Below are positions 9,827 through 19,546 of a stretch of 64,000 nucleotides of DNA, piece by piece. The notes under the pieces are model-generated. The model ran no database searches. It saw only the letters and a list, made by a program, of their open reading frames with translations, and was not told where the DNA came from. The translations under genes were made by a program, and so were the position numbers. The DNA comes from Cladosporium sp. IMV 00045 (taxonomy: Eukaryota; Ascomycota; Dothideomycetes; Cladosporiales; Cladosporiaceae), in NCBI GenBank assembly GCA_001931905.2, contig MSJI02000717.1, forward strand, positions 44,411 to 108,410. The letters are read 5' to 3'. Each line of letters starts with the position of its first letter. The first letter of the stretch is position 1.

Positions 9827-12693
9827 GTTCTATCAACACCTCACGGTATTGAGCTAAGATGATACTGTAGCATGTCAGAAATCAGGCTGTCGTGCTGTCT
9901 TTGCGAGGTACTAACATTTCTCTTGAACTTACGTCGCAGAGGAAAGCAAGGAGGGCGAACTTGTATAGGCGTCTGCTTTGCGGCACGATGTTCTGTGGGA
10001 ACGGTCAATAAAAGTCAAGGCCAGAACACCTGTCAATGGTAGGATGCCTACTCACCTGTGGCTGGTCACAGGATGACCCCTGAGAGAAGTAGAAAGAGTT
10101 TGGTGTATGTGACGGAGAGAAGTGTGGTCAGGCCTCGGACTTTGAGTAAAACTTTGGACGTGATGCAGTCACGTGGACTCGCGCGGCCACTCGCTCCTGC
10201 CTAAGGTAGGTAGCTACCGGTGAGCACCATCCGTGGCATTCAAAGCACGTCGCTCGACACCAAGCTACACGGCTGTGAGATTTGCCACTTGACTCACCGC
10301 TCGCTGCTCGCCCATCAACGCACGAGGTAGGGCTGCGCGAGTCTGGGACTCCGTCGAGGCACGCTGATAAGAGAACAATATCATCTCAAACCTCCATTCT
10401 GCTTGCACCACCGTACATCTCCTGATCGTGTCAGCTGCCTTAGCGATTCAACCATCACGTCGAACAATCAAGCCGGCCTCCCTGGCGAGCTCATATCGCT
10501 GATCGCCAATCGCCTGAAACGCAATACAAACTTCTTTTCTCTCGGGCCTCCGTTCCTCAGCAAAAATTCCCGGCAAGCGTTTCAACCAAAAACAAGTCCC
10601 CGCCGAGCTTAACGTGGACTCGAAATCCACAGAAGCTGAGACGGATTCTGAAGCCTCGGAGGAGGATTCTGCTGAACATCGAGGGTGGCAGAAGAGACTG
10701 AAAGGCGTTCGAAGCCTCCTGTCTGGATGACGGAAGAAGGAGGGTTCAAGATGGAATGGCATCAAGGATCTCCAGGTCCCGGAGGAGACGGTCACAATTC
10801 CAGATCAGAGACCATGCAACCGCCCGACCCTGATGCAACTCCGAATTCCAACCACACCGCCCACGCCACACCGCCCACAGACACCGAGCCCACCTAAGTC
10901 GTATCTCAAGCGAGACACAATTGATTGGAGACAAGAGGGGGGCGACCGACCGCCGCAGACAAACACTGCTTGCGAAGACGCCTGAAGGGGATGCAGACGC
11001 AACCACCGTGGGGAGAGACAAGAGCCAGACGCTTTGCACTAGGACATTCGAAGAGACATTACCCAGCCGTTCGAAGACGTCAGTCCTGACCACGAGCACT
11101 CCGATATTGATGGGCATTCAACGATCAACACTGAGACGACAGAGCGTTCAACAGCGCGCACTGACATGATTGCCGCTGCCTGCAGTGAAGACAAACTCTG
11201 CGTGGACTGCTGTGTACGAGGCTGGGCAGCTAGGCTCCTCGCTGCTTAAGTCGGTCCTGCTTCCAGCGCTTGAAGCGCGTGGCAAACGCAATGCCGTCGC
11301 CCAACGCTGCACCCGCGCTGCCATCAGATCTTCCAGAAACGGCCCGAGTTCTGTAGACAGTGAGACATCCAAGTTGTCGAGTGCCGGGATGTACGAGATC
11401 CAGCAGAAGGCAGGGAGGCATCCTGGGACAGCAAGTGCAGTAGCTGAAATTTCAGAAACTAACGCAAATTCAGTCACTCATTTCAATGCATAAGCCTTTT
11501 GCTCCTGATCTCTCGAAGGTCAGACCAATGCAAATGCAGCTAGAGCTGCTGCCTGCACATCAAATTGCGCTTGAAGACCCTCATCCTTTAGATGAAACGA
11601 CATTGTCACCGTTGTCTCTCACCTGTGTCGGCTGCCAAACGCAAGGCCAAGATCAAGTCCAACCAAGCAGTGACAGGTTCATCATAGCACCAGACTTGCC
11701 GAAAGAGACGAAGCTGGCAACCAAAGTCCCGCTGTTCTTTCTGGCCATCGCGAACAGCTGGGTTCTGACCTGACGCAAACGGAATGACATCTGTAACGAA
11801 TACTTCGCCTCGGCCGAATGTGTGTTCTGTATTATGCCTTGACTTGCCGCCTCTCCTTGATGTTGAAGTTCCTTCCATAAGCGCTTGCCAGCATCAAAGT
11901 GGTAACGATTGTCCCTACAAGCCCGCTTACCTCCATCTTGCGGTGCAATGACAACTTGTCGTCTCGGTGTAGCCGTCGGGGGTGTCTCTTGAGATATCTT
12001 GATTGATCGGACGTTCCAATGTCCGGCGGATCCGGCTACCATTAACAGCGCAAAATGACGTCCAGGGAAACGCGAAGTATCCCTGCTAGATCATGAAGAG
12101 GCCGAAACGACAACCGGGCAGTAGCTCAGTGGGTGACGAAGGCGCGAACACCCTTTCGATGGCAGAGGTGCTGACGCGATGACATATATTGCGCGCGACT
12201 TATTAGAGACGCAGCGGTTGTATCTACATCCACCATGAACAGTACCTTGCTGAAAAGCGCGGGCATCAAGTCTCGCACGGACAGTCATGCAAAGTCAATC
12301 AGTGGAAACGCCCCATCAGTCATACGAGAAACGAGTCAAACGCCTGACCGTCAGGTCACCATCTCGCCACCACAAGATTTGGACATCTGACAGATCGAAT
12401 TGCTCAAGCAAATTATGTCGTTCAGCAGCAGCTACAAGGAAAATGGTGAGATCGCAAGGCACCGCGAGTGACATCTCAGCCCTACACGCGCATCTAGCTG
12501 TCTCGCTTGAGGGCTGCCTGCTCTTTGAGACAACCGCCCCCATCGCTTCAATTCAGATCTTCGAGAGAGATTCGAGTCTGGCCGACTTTACGAGAATGAA
12601 GACATTATATTTCAATTAATATCTAGAAGAACCTCGTGAGATCCGCAGGACAGTGGGGTATGAATTACGAAAGTTCAGAGGAAAAGAAAAGGA
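9827..12693. other. Gene-poor stretch with possible gene debris
   Basis: Nearly 2.9 kb without a complete gene. On the plus strand there are short coding-like pieces in different frames: an acidic run (DSKSTEAETDSEASEEDSAE, about 10617-10676), a piece with CSEDKLCVDCCVRGWAARLL (about 11185-11250), and Ala/Pro-rich pieces to about 11480. They do not join into a convincing spliced model, and no piece starts or ends cleanly. I take this as either a decayed gene or a poorly conserved gene whose introns I cannot place. Confidence 0.4.
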
Positions 12694-14481
12694 TTAGATA
12701 TTAGTGAATAGACCAGGCGGGCCTCCGTCGCCTGGGTTTCTCTCCGGCGACTGACGTCTCGGTCCTTGAGGTGAGCGTTCCGGCGCCGGTGCAGGTACTC
12801 TTGGTCCAGGAGAGGATCTCGGCGGGGATCTGTGCGGTCTTACGGGCGACCTGGCAGGAGACCTTGGGCCGCGTCTTGACGGGGATGGCGAGCGGGAGGG
12901 TTTGGCAGGACCTCTGACGGGCGACTTGGAGGATGCTCTTGAGGGTGATCGGTTCGGCCTTGCGGGAGACCTTGAACTCGACGACGAAGGCGACCTTCCG
13001 GCTGGCCTCACAGGGGATCTAGCCCGCGGCTTGGGCGAAGACTTGGAAGACCTGGACGGAGAGCTAGACTGCGACCTGGCACGAGGTCTCGAAGGCGATC
13101 TTCCTTGTCTGGCAGGCGCTCTAACGGGCGATCTGGCAGGCGATTTAGCTCGTGATCTTGAAGGAGATCTGGCTCGGGATCGTTCGCGCGGTACCTCTCG
13201 TGGTTTTGCTTGTGGCTTGTCGCGGGATCTGTTGCGAGGCTTGCCTTCACGCGGTACTTCATGCGGTCCTCCGCGAGGCTGCTCACGCGCTTTCGCGTCC
13301 TCCCTCGGTCCCTCAGGCGCCTTGTTGGGCTTCTTGTCTTGCTCTCTGCGTCGAGGCGACTGCTCACGAGGCTGTCTTGGCCTTCCAGCCAAACGAGCCT
13401 CAAAATCGGCCTTCTCCTCTTCGTACTTCTTCTGAAGATGCTCGAACTCGACCTCAGTACGGATCTGGTCTTTCTGCTCGTTAAGAGCATTCTTGATCCT
13501 GTTGGTGAAGCCCTCCTCAAGATCCTTCAGCTGCTTCTTGTGGTCGTCCCTAGTCTTCTCGAGCGTCTTCGCGAAAGCGCCCACCTTGGACTTCTCTCCG
13601 CTGATGGTCTCCTTCAACTGTTTGGCCTCGCCCTCCATCTGGCTCTTGTTGGGACCTTCCTGGATGTCGGGGTAGTTTCTCTCCAAGTCCTGTCTCGCCT
13701 CCTCGTACATCTGCTCAAGCCTGTCGCGCTCGGCGTACGGGTTGGGCCTGGTACCGGGAGCCCAGTCGATGTAGTCGATCTCGGCGAAAGTACGCTCCGT
13801 GTCTTCAATTGCTCTGACGACTTCGCGGAACTGGTCTCTCGCGCGGCGGAAACGCACAGGCATACCTTGTCCGTTCAGCCATGCGAGGATTCCAGCAAGC
13901 ACTGTGTTGATGGCACCAAGAGTAGTGAGAGCGACGCTCGAAGCCTGCTGGTACGCAGAAAGACCAGTCAAAGCTGCTGCGATCAGGATCTGAAGGAGGT
14001 ATAAGAAGGAGATGATGTAGTTCGACATTCCATACAAGACACGGCTGCGGACATCCTGGCTGAGAGTTCTCTCGTACAGTCCACGATTGCGCCATCTTCT
14101 CGCAGCGGCCTTCGTTGGCAGGAAAATGTCGTGCATGGGACTCGCGGGCTTGGTGCCTTGATGCTCCGGGTGCAGCAAGCCGCCACCAGGTCGCAGGAAG
14201 TGAATGCCGACGAGGTTTTGGAAGGTCTCCAGCTCATACCTCTCGCCTTTCTGTGGCGGTTGGGAGTATGCCCTGGTTTCTTTGGTAGGTTTGCCGATCC
14301 ATTTGTTCCAGACGTCTTTTAATTCAGGATCTGCCGAGCGTTCAACGCCAGAAGGCGCAACCGAAGACGTTGCTGATCCTCGCGCAGGAGCATTGTTGGG
14401 AGCCTTCTCATACTCGGGATAGTAGTCTTCGGTAGGCTGACCATTGAGTCCAGTCTCAATGTCGTTTGTTGGTGGAGGCAT
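12694..14481 (-). CDS. Fungal SLATT-domain two-TM protein with SR/SP-repeat tail
   Basis: Intronless frame of 595 residues. After a disordered, acidic N-terminus (1-80) comes a domain of about residues 85-270 with two adjacent hydrophobic helices (SNYIISFLYLLQILIAAALT and SSVALTTLGAINTVLAGILA), then GQGMPVRFRRARDQFREVVR and the YIDW motif. This arrangement is that of the fungal SLATT family (SMODS- and SLOG-associating two-TM effector domain). A charged coiled-coil segment follows (about 280-375). The last 220 residues are Arg/Ser/Pro-rich with dozens of SP and RSPSR-like units, as in SR proteins and rich in likely SR-kinase or proline-directed kinase sites. SLATT domains are predicted membrane effectors in nucleotide-signal and conflict systems; the function here is inferred from family only. 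No sensor gene is adjacent. Confidence 0.75.
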   Translation of the reverse strand: MPPPTNDIETGLNGQPTEDYYPEYEKAPNNAPARGSATSSVAPSGVERSADPELKDVWNKWIGKPTKETRAYSQPPQKGERYELETFQNLVGIHFLRPGGGLLHPEHQGTKPASPMHDIFLPTKAAARRWRNRGLYERTLSQDVRSRVLYGMSNYIISFLYLLQILIAAALTGLSAYQQASSVALTTLGAINTVLAGILAWLNGQGMPVRFRRARDQFREVVRAIEDTERTFAEIDYIDWAPGTRPNPYAERDRLEQMYEEARQDLERNYPDIQEGPNKSQMEGEAKQLKETISGEKSKVGAFAKTLEKTRDDHKKQLKDLEEGFTNRIKNALNEQKDQIRTEVEFEHLQKKYEEEKADFEARLAGRPRQPREQSPRRREQDKKPNKAPEGPREDAKAREQPRGGPHEVPREGKPRNRSRDKPQAKPREVPRERSRARSPSRSRAKSPARSPVRAPARQGRSPSRPRARSQSSSPSRSSKSSPKPRARSPVRPAGRSPSSSSSRSPARPNRSPSRASSKSPVRGPAKPSRSPSPSRRGPRSPARSPVRPHRSPPRSSPGPRVPAPAPERSPQGPRRQSPERNPGDGGPPGLFTNI

Positions 14482-15242
14482 GACGGTGGTGCAGGAAGAC
14501 CTCCTCCCGCAAAAGTAGGCAGCGGACTCCAGAACAAGAACGAGCGAAGGAACAATTCAGTCGCACGTCCGACAGAGCGAGTGAGCTAGTGATATATGTT
14601 TACGCCGACAACATCACACACTCAAGATCTAGCGTCACCAAGCAGAAGTGTCGACGTACAACCGCTCCACCATCCGATGCAAGAGCGTTGCAACCATCGT
14701 CTGCTAAGAAGAAAATCAGCATTGGAGAGTGGATCAATTAGGGTACCTTTTGCCTCGCGGCCTCGTTGAGCAAACGCCTGCTTGCATGGCATCTGCAGAA
14801 CCGGACAAAACGGCTGCCAATCCGAGTCCGACCTTGGTGGCAGCTATAATGCTAGAAAAGTTGTCTATAAAACACAGCTACCATCTCCAAACGGATGTCG
14901 CGGTAGTTGTGAATCCTCCGCTAGTGCGTGATTATTCTCCATGATCTGCATCTGAACTAAACTCGAAATCGAAAATACATGAAGCCCAAGCGAGCGTTAG
15001 TGCTTCGCCATGTGGGCCGTCAAATCCCCCAAGACCTAAGCGCCTGTGGTCGATGCACGAGTAGTTCATGCACTTATCGACTTTTCATCACAGCCACAAT
15101 ATGCGATCTGATCCAGTGAGCTGGTCAGTGAGGTGATGGAGAAAGACAGTCCTTTGCGCATACTCCAAAAGCGGCATCAAGCATAGCCAATTTTGATTAC
15201 AAGTAATAAAACATATCTCAATTGATGATTCGGATAATTCGT
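14482..15242. other. Intergenic region, no gene seen
   Basis: The 5' flank of the SLATT gene and the 3' flank of the MFS transporter, both on the minus strand. Only short, non-coding-looking frames are present. Confidence 0.6.
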
Positions 15243-16841
15243 CTACACGTTCACCTTTTCTCTGAATTCACTCTCGCCGACAATCCCAGCGTCGCCCTTA
15301 AGATTCTCAACAGTAGCCACACTGACCGCAACACTAGCCCTGCGGTGAGCCTCAGTCTCCGCCGCCGGGCCATCGAACACCTCGGCAATCTCCTCCAGAC
15401 TCCTGCCCTTGGTCTCTGGGAACAAGAACCAGATCACAATGATGAATGAGATCAAGCATCCGATGTAGACGAAATAATACCGCCATTCCAACGCCGCCAG
15501 AGCGACAGGGTTGAGGTATTGGTTCAGCATGCCCGCAGCGAAGACCGTAGTAAGCGTGATCGACATGCCGCGAGAGCGCAGGCGGTAGGGCAAAATCTCG
15601 ATCGGGTAGGCAAAAGAAAGCGGTGTGCATGCGATGTCGTAGAAACCGAAGAAGATGAACAGCATTGCGATGACAGCACCGCCGACAACCTTGCTTCCGT
15701 TGTGTGCATACACCGCGCTCAAGGCAGTGATGATGCAGAAGGCGAAGAGCATTCCAATTGCACTGGTCATCCAGAGTGGGCGGCGGCCGTATTTTTCAGC
15801 AGCAGTTGCACCCGCGAGAGCGAGGATCGCATTCCAGATTTGCAGGCCGAGATTGATGAGCGCTTGAGAGACCGGGTCTGTGACGCCGACGCTCGCCAGG
15901 ATTGGCGCAAGGTAATAGGTGACGATTCCGTTGCCAGCCCACTGAATGATGATACCGACAAGCACACAGATAAGCAGGCGATGGCGGTTGCCAGGCGTGG
16001 AAAAGAAGAGCTTCCAAGTTGATCCTTCGCCAGCAAAAACGGCCTCGCGCTCAATGGCTTCGCAAATCTCGCTGTACTCATACGCGACAAGAGCATCGTT
16101 CTGATCGCCATTGGCGTGGTATCGAGCAAGGATCTGTCTTGCTTCATCCTTGCGGCCCTTGGCGATCAGGTACCTGGGCGACTCAGGAATGATGAACAGG
16201 CCGATGATTTGCAGCGAAGGGAACAGGATCTGCAGCATGACAGGCATACGCCAGGCCCACGAGCCCTTGATGTACAAGCCTCCCAGAGTTGCCACAGCAG
16301 AGACAATGGCTCCCCAATAAAATGCGGTTTGGAAGCAGGCTGTGACCATGCCACGGTTGCGCGGGTGAGCCGTCTCGGTGGCAAGAGCTGGAGCTGGGAT
16401 CAAAATGAAAGCGATGCCGACACCAAGGATGATCTTCGTTGCAAGGAATGCCCATGGACCGCTCGTCAAAGCCTGGATGATACTGGTACCGATCATGAGA
16501 GACGTTCCGATGGCGAGGCAGACTTTCCTGCCCCATTTGTCGCTCACGTAGCCGGCGGGAACCAAAGCGACAAGTCCACCAAGAGATATGGCTGCAATAA
16601 TAAGACCGAGGATGCTGGTGTTGACTTTATCGACCAGGTCTTGGTTGAATGCTGGAATGGCAAGAAGTCCGTTCATGAGAGAGCCATCGAAGCCGTTGGC
16701 GGTGGCGGAGGAGAAGACAAGAAGAATGCCGATGTTCAACTTGCGAAGTCCTGGATCGCGAAACCACGATGGATTGCAGTTGTTGGGTAAGGTCTTGTAG
16801 ACCTCATCGCCACTCGCGCTGCCGGCGGGTCCTGAAACCAT
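15243..16841 (-). CDS. MFS hexose/disaccharide (lactose-permease-like) transporter
   Basis: Intronless, 532 residues, with the full twelve-helix sugar porter layout. Visible are GFDGSLMNGLLAIPAF in helix 1, YVSDKWGRKV after helix 2, the IPESPRYLIAKGR loop motif after helix 6, EKYGRRPLW after helix 8, and LFPETKGRSLEEIAEVFDGP at the C-terminus. These are Pfam sugar_tr signatures; the pattern (SPSWFRDPGLRKLN-like start, NPVALAALEWRYY) is that of fungal lactose-permease/hexose-type carriers in the plasma membrane. It is followed upstream, on the same strand, by a Zn(II)2Cys6 factor and then by a divergent alpha-glucosidase. This suggests uptake of a maltose-type alpha-glucoside or of the released glucose. 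The substrate is inferred from context only. Confidence 0.9.
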   Translation of the reverse strand: MVSGPAGSASGDEVYKTLPNNCNPSWFRDPGLRKLNIGILLVFSSATANGFDGSLMNGLLAIPAFNQDLVDKVNTSILGLIIAAISLGGLVALVPAGYVSDKWGRKVCLAIGTSLMIGTSIIQALTSGPWAFLATKIILGVGIAFILIPAPALATETAHPRNRGMVTACFQTAFYWGAIVSAVATLGGLYIKGSWAWRMPVMLQILFPSLQIIGLFIIPESPRYLIAKGRKDEARQILARYHANGDQNDALVAYEYSEICEAIEREAVFAGEGSTWKLFFSTPGNRHRLLICVLVGIIIQWAGNGIVTYYLAPILASVGVTDPVSQALINLGLQIWNAILALAGATAAEKYGRRPLWMTSAIGMLFAFCIITALSAVYAHNGSKVVGGAVIAMLFIFFGFYDIACTPLSFAYPIEILPYRLRSRGMSITLTTVFAAGMLNQYLNPVALAALEWRYYFVYIGCLISFIIVIWFLFPETKGRSLEEIAEVFDGPAAETEAHRRASVAVSVATVENLKGDAGIVGESEFREKVNV

Positions 16842-17376
16842 GATGGCAATAGGTGGTGTTTGGTGTTAAAGATTGGAATGGTGTAGAAAGGTGATGATGA
16901 AGTTGATGATGGTGTCAATCTCACAGCTGGCCATAGCGATATAAATACATCTTAGCCATGGTGGTCTCGAGAGTACATGGACACAGAAGTGTTGGGTCAG
17001 GATTGTAGATTTCGCTGAATCGTGGAGACTTCATCCCCAGTGAGGAAAGCGGCTGGGGAGAGTTTGCGCTAAGAGGTATCTTGTATTTTCGCGAGCGTTT
17101 CAGCGACGCCGGCCCATCGTGTACATGGAGACGTATTCCTGCGAGGGTACTTCCAAGAGTGTAGCATCTGGAGCCCCAGCATGGAGATGCGGGTTAGTGT
17201 TGTCCATGCAATGGCAGAGGTCGATATGCCTCTGTCCCTGTAATAGTCTGTGCACAGCGGACGTTTCTGCAGAAGTCCCGCTCCATACTGTTCGACGGCC
17301 GTGGCTACTGAGGTCATAGACTGTCTGTCGCTCCTAGATGAGCTTTTTGTCAAGGTGATGGCAGCAGCAACAAGGA
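16842..17376. other. Intergenic region between transporter start and activator stop
   Basis: About 530 bp. It contains the transporter promoter; an AT-rich TATA-like stretch (gatataaatac, around 16939-16949) lies about 100 bp upstream of the start codon. No gene seen. Confidence 0.5.
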
Positions 17377-19214
17377 TTAAGTATTGACAACAGAAGCCCT
17401 CCTAGACAGCTGTCTTAACGATCCGTCGTCTCTCAAAAGTTGCACTCCAGCAAGATGCCTGTACTTCTGCTCGCTGTTTCCTTCAGGACCACCGCCCATT
17501 TTCTTCTCCAGCGTGCGGAAGTAAATTTGACGAGAATTGGGAGAAGCTGAAAGGCTGAGGAGCAGGTACCGGAGGGTTTCAAAATGGTCCGCGGGCTGTG
17601 TTTCGCCTGAGAGAGTCAGAGCATCGAGGAGGGAGTAGGCGATTTCGAATTGCTTCTCAAACTAATGATCCGACGTGTCAGCTGCTTCCACCATTACCGT
17701 GTGTCGAAAGTACTTACAATTCCTAGACCGTGCACCTGTATGGCGACTGGAGGCAAGCTCTTCACAATCTCGCAAAGAGAAGAGGCAATCTCAATAGGAT
17801 ACCGGTAAGTAAAAGCCGTGTCCGCAGCGGACGATGATATCAATCCAAGCCTCAAAGCCGCCTGCCAGAAGACCAAGCGCAGCCACTGCTGGGTAACCAG
17901 GACGTCCGCACGCTGAATATCCGAGACCCCTTGAATTCCAAGATCTCGCTGGAGATGTTGCTGCAGGCGAGAGAGCTGTGGGAGACCCCGATCGTTGTTC
18001 GACAGAGAAGCCAGATCATTCCACAGATGCACAAAGTCGAAGTCGAGCAAAGAGAAAAGGTGATGCAAGCCGCTCAAGCCGAGTGATATTGCGGGATCTT
18101 CGCCGGGAATGGCATCGCTGGGCAATATGGGAGGAGACAGTATAGTCACAGGAAAGTTATCTAGAACTGCAGCTCCTCTCTCAGTGATGAATAGCAAGGC
18201 ATAGGTGCGCTGTTTCCGAAGCCTTTCGATCTCGCTCAACGACGGGTCGTTCGCAACCAGATGCAGCGATGTTGCATGAGCAAGCGTGATAGCTTCGCGG
18301 ACATAAAACCAAGATGCCTTCCTGCATTTAATCTCAAAGTACGTGACGGCGATGAAGAGCGAGCTGAGGATATCCGCAAAGCTTGCCTCCTCGATGAAAT
18401 TTACATTCATGCGAATGTGCTGACACTGGCGGATGTATTTCCTGGCATGAACGGCTCGCTGCTCCGAGCTCATGTGCGGCCAGGCTTCCACGTGGACCAG
18501 GCTCATCGCACACATAGCTAACAGCATGCAAGCAGTTGAATGTGGCATTTCCGATGGGGCGAGCAGACTTGCTCGTATCTCGTTCTCGTCCAGGATTGGG
18601 TAGATCGGGTACAGATGAGAAAAGAACAGACTCACCCCACGCTCGGTGATAGCATTTACCTCGAACGAAGGATTTTGTATAGGCAGCGGTGTATTCGAGT
18701 CAATGCTGGAGAGCAGATTTTGAAGCTGTGCGGGAGAGCTGTTGGTGTACGCATCCTCCCTACTTGACGCAAACTCTTCTTGCCCAGACGATCCAAGGAT
18801 GATGTGCGCGAACTCATCGAATGTCAAGTAATCTTCGTCGTTCGAGACAGCATTTTCAGGAAGATTGATACGTGCGCCTGCGGTCGCGGGTGGCGTCACA
18901 GCGGGCACGGATGAGGGCCCGGCATAGCCATCAATGGAGTAGCTGGACTCATCTCGCCAGCTATGCTGAGAAGGACTCGCATCTGCTTCCCTTGGAGACT
19001 CCGGTTGAGAGAAAGCGCTACGAGCCTCTGCCCGTAATTGATCAACAATCGCTCCCCTGCCTTTCTTCGGACCTCGCTTCTTCCGGACAGAATCGAATGT
19101 ACAGACGAGGTTGTAGCTTTGACATCGATCGCAGGGTTTGGCGTAGTTGCATCTGACCTTGCGTCGGCGGCACGCGTCGCAGGGGAATCGCCGACCATTC
19201 GTGACTGGGTTCAT
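17377..19214 (-). CDS. Zn(II)2Cys6 transcription factor (probable alpha-glucoside regulator)
   Basis: Two exons, 17718-19214 and 17377-17661, joined at GLGI|FEKQFEIAY (donor GTAAGT, acceptor TTAG), about 593 residues. The start MNPVTNGRRF at 19214 places the binuclear cluster at once: CDACRRRKVRC, then CDRC and C with spacing 2-6-5-2-6, followed by a basic KKRGPKKGRG linker as in MAL-activator/Suc1-like proteins. The middle (about 215-480) is the fungal-specific regulatory domain with SLFFSHLYPIYPILDENEIR. The second exon ends RRASVVNT. An in-frame ATG at 19334 would add 40 residues of uncertain reality. It sits between a sugar transporter and a divergent alpha-glucosidase, sharing a promoter of about 330 bp with the latter, so it probably controls both. 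Confidence 0.88.
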
Positions 19215-19468
19215 TTCGAGAAGCGAGTAAGGGAATGGTGTAGCTGGCTCGGTGAAACTGCTCGCGCATCGCAGAAACTTGTCCTTGGCCGGCGCTTTGA
19301 CATTGAATTTGAGCGAGCAGATCGGCGCTAGCATAAGGTTAATGTTTATTCCCGCGCTCTACTCCTCCATCCTTGACAACATCAAGCATGCCAAACTCGC
19401 TCGAATGTAGCTCGCTGATTCCGTCGGGCTTTTGCAGTTCGTTGTTGCCATTGCTGATATGCGTAGCA

Positions 19469-19476
19469 TATAATAA
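19469..19476 (+). promoter_or_regulatory. TATA-like element before the alpha-glucosidase
   Basis: The string tataataa lies about 70 bp upstream of the alpha-glucosidase start codon in the short divergent promoter shared with the Zn(II)2Cys6 gene. The position and sequence fit a TATA box. I found no complete AmyR-type CGG-N8-CGG site in this promoter by eye. Confidence 0.4.
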
Positions 19477-19546
19477 AGACCGGTAGGCGACCTTCAACCA
19501 TGTATCTCTCACACACTCCCCTCTCTCCCATCACACCTCATCCAAG

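Noticed and set aside
12118..12190. tRNA-like start (gtagctcagtgggt)
   Set aside because: The D-arm does not close and no T-loop consensus follows at the right distance, so no cloverleaf is possible.
12902..14004. Plus-strand frames opposite the SLATT gene
   Set aside because: They mirror the SR/SP-repeat codons (runs of GDLA-like units) and the TM helices; the minus-strand protein is coherent over 595 residues.
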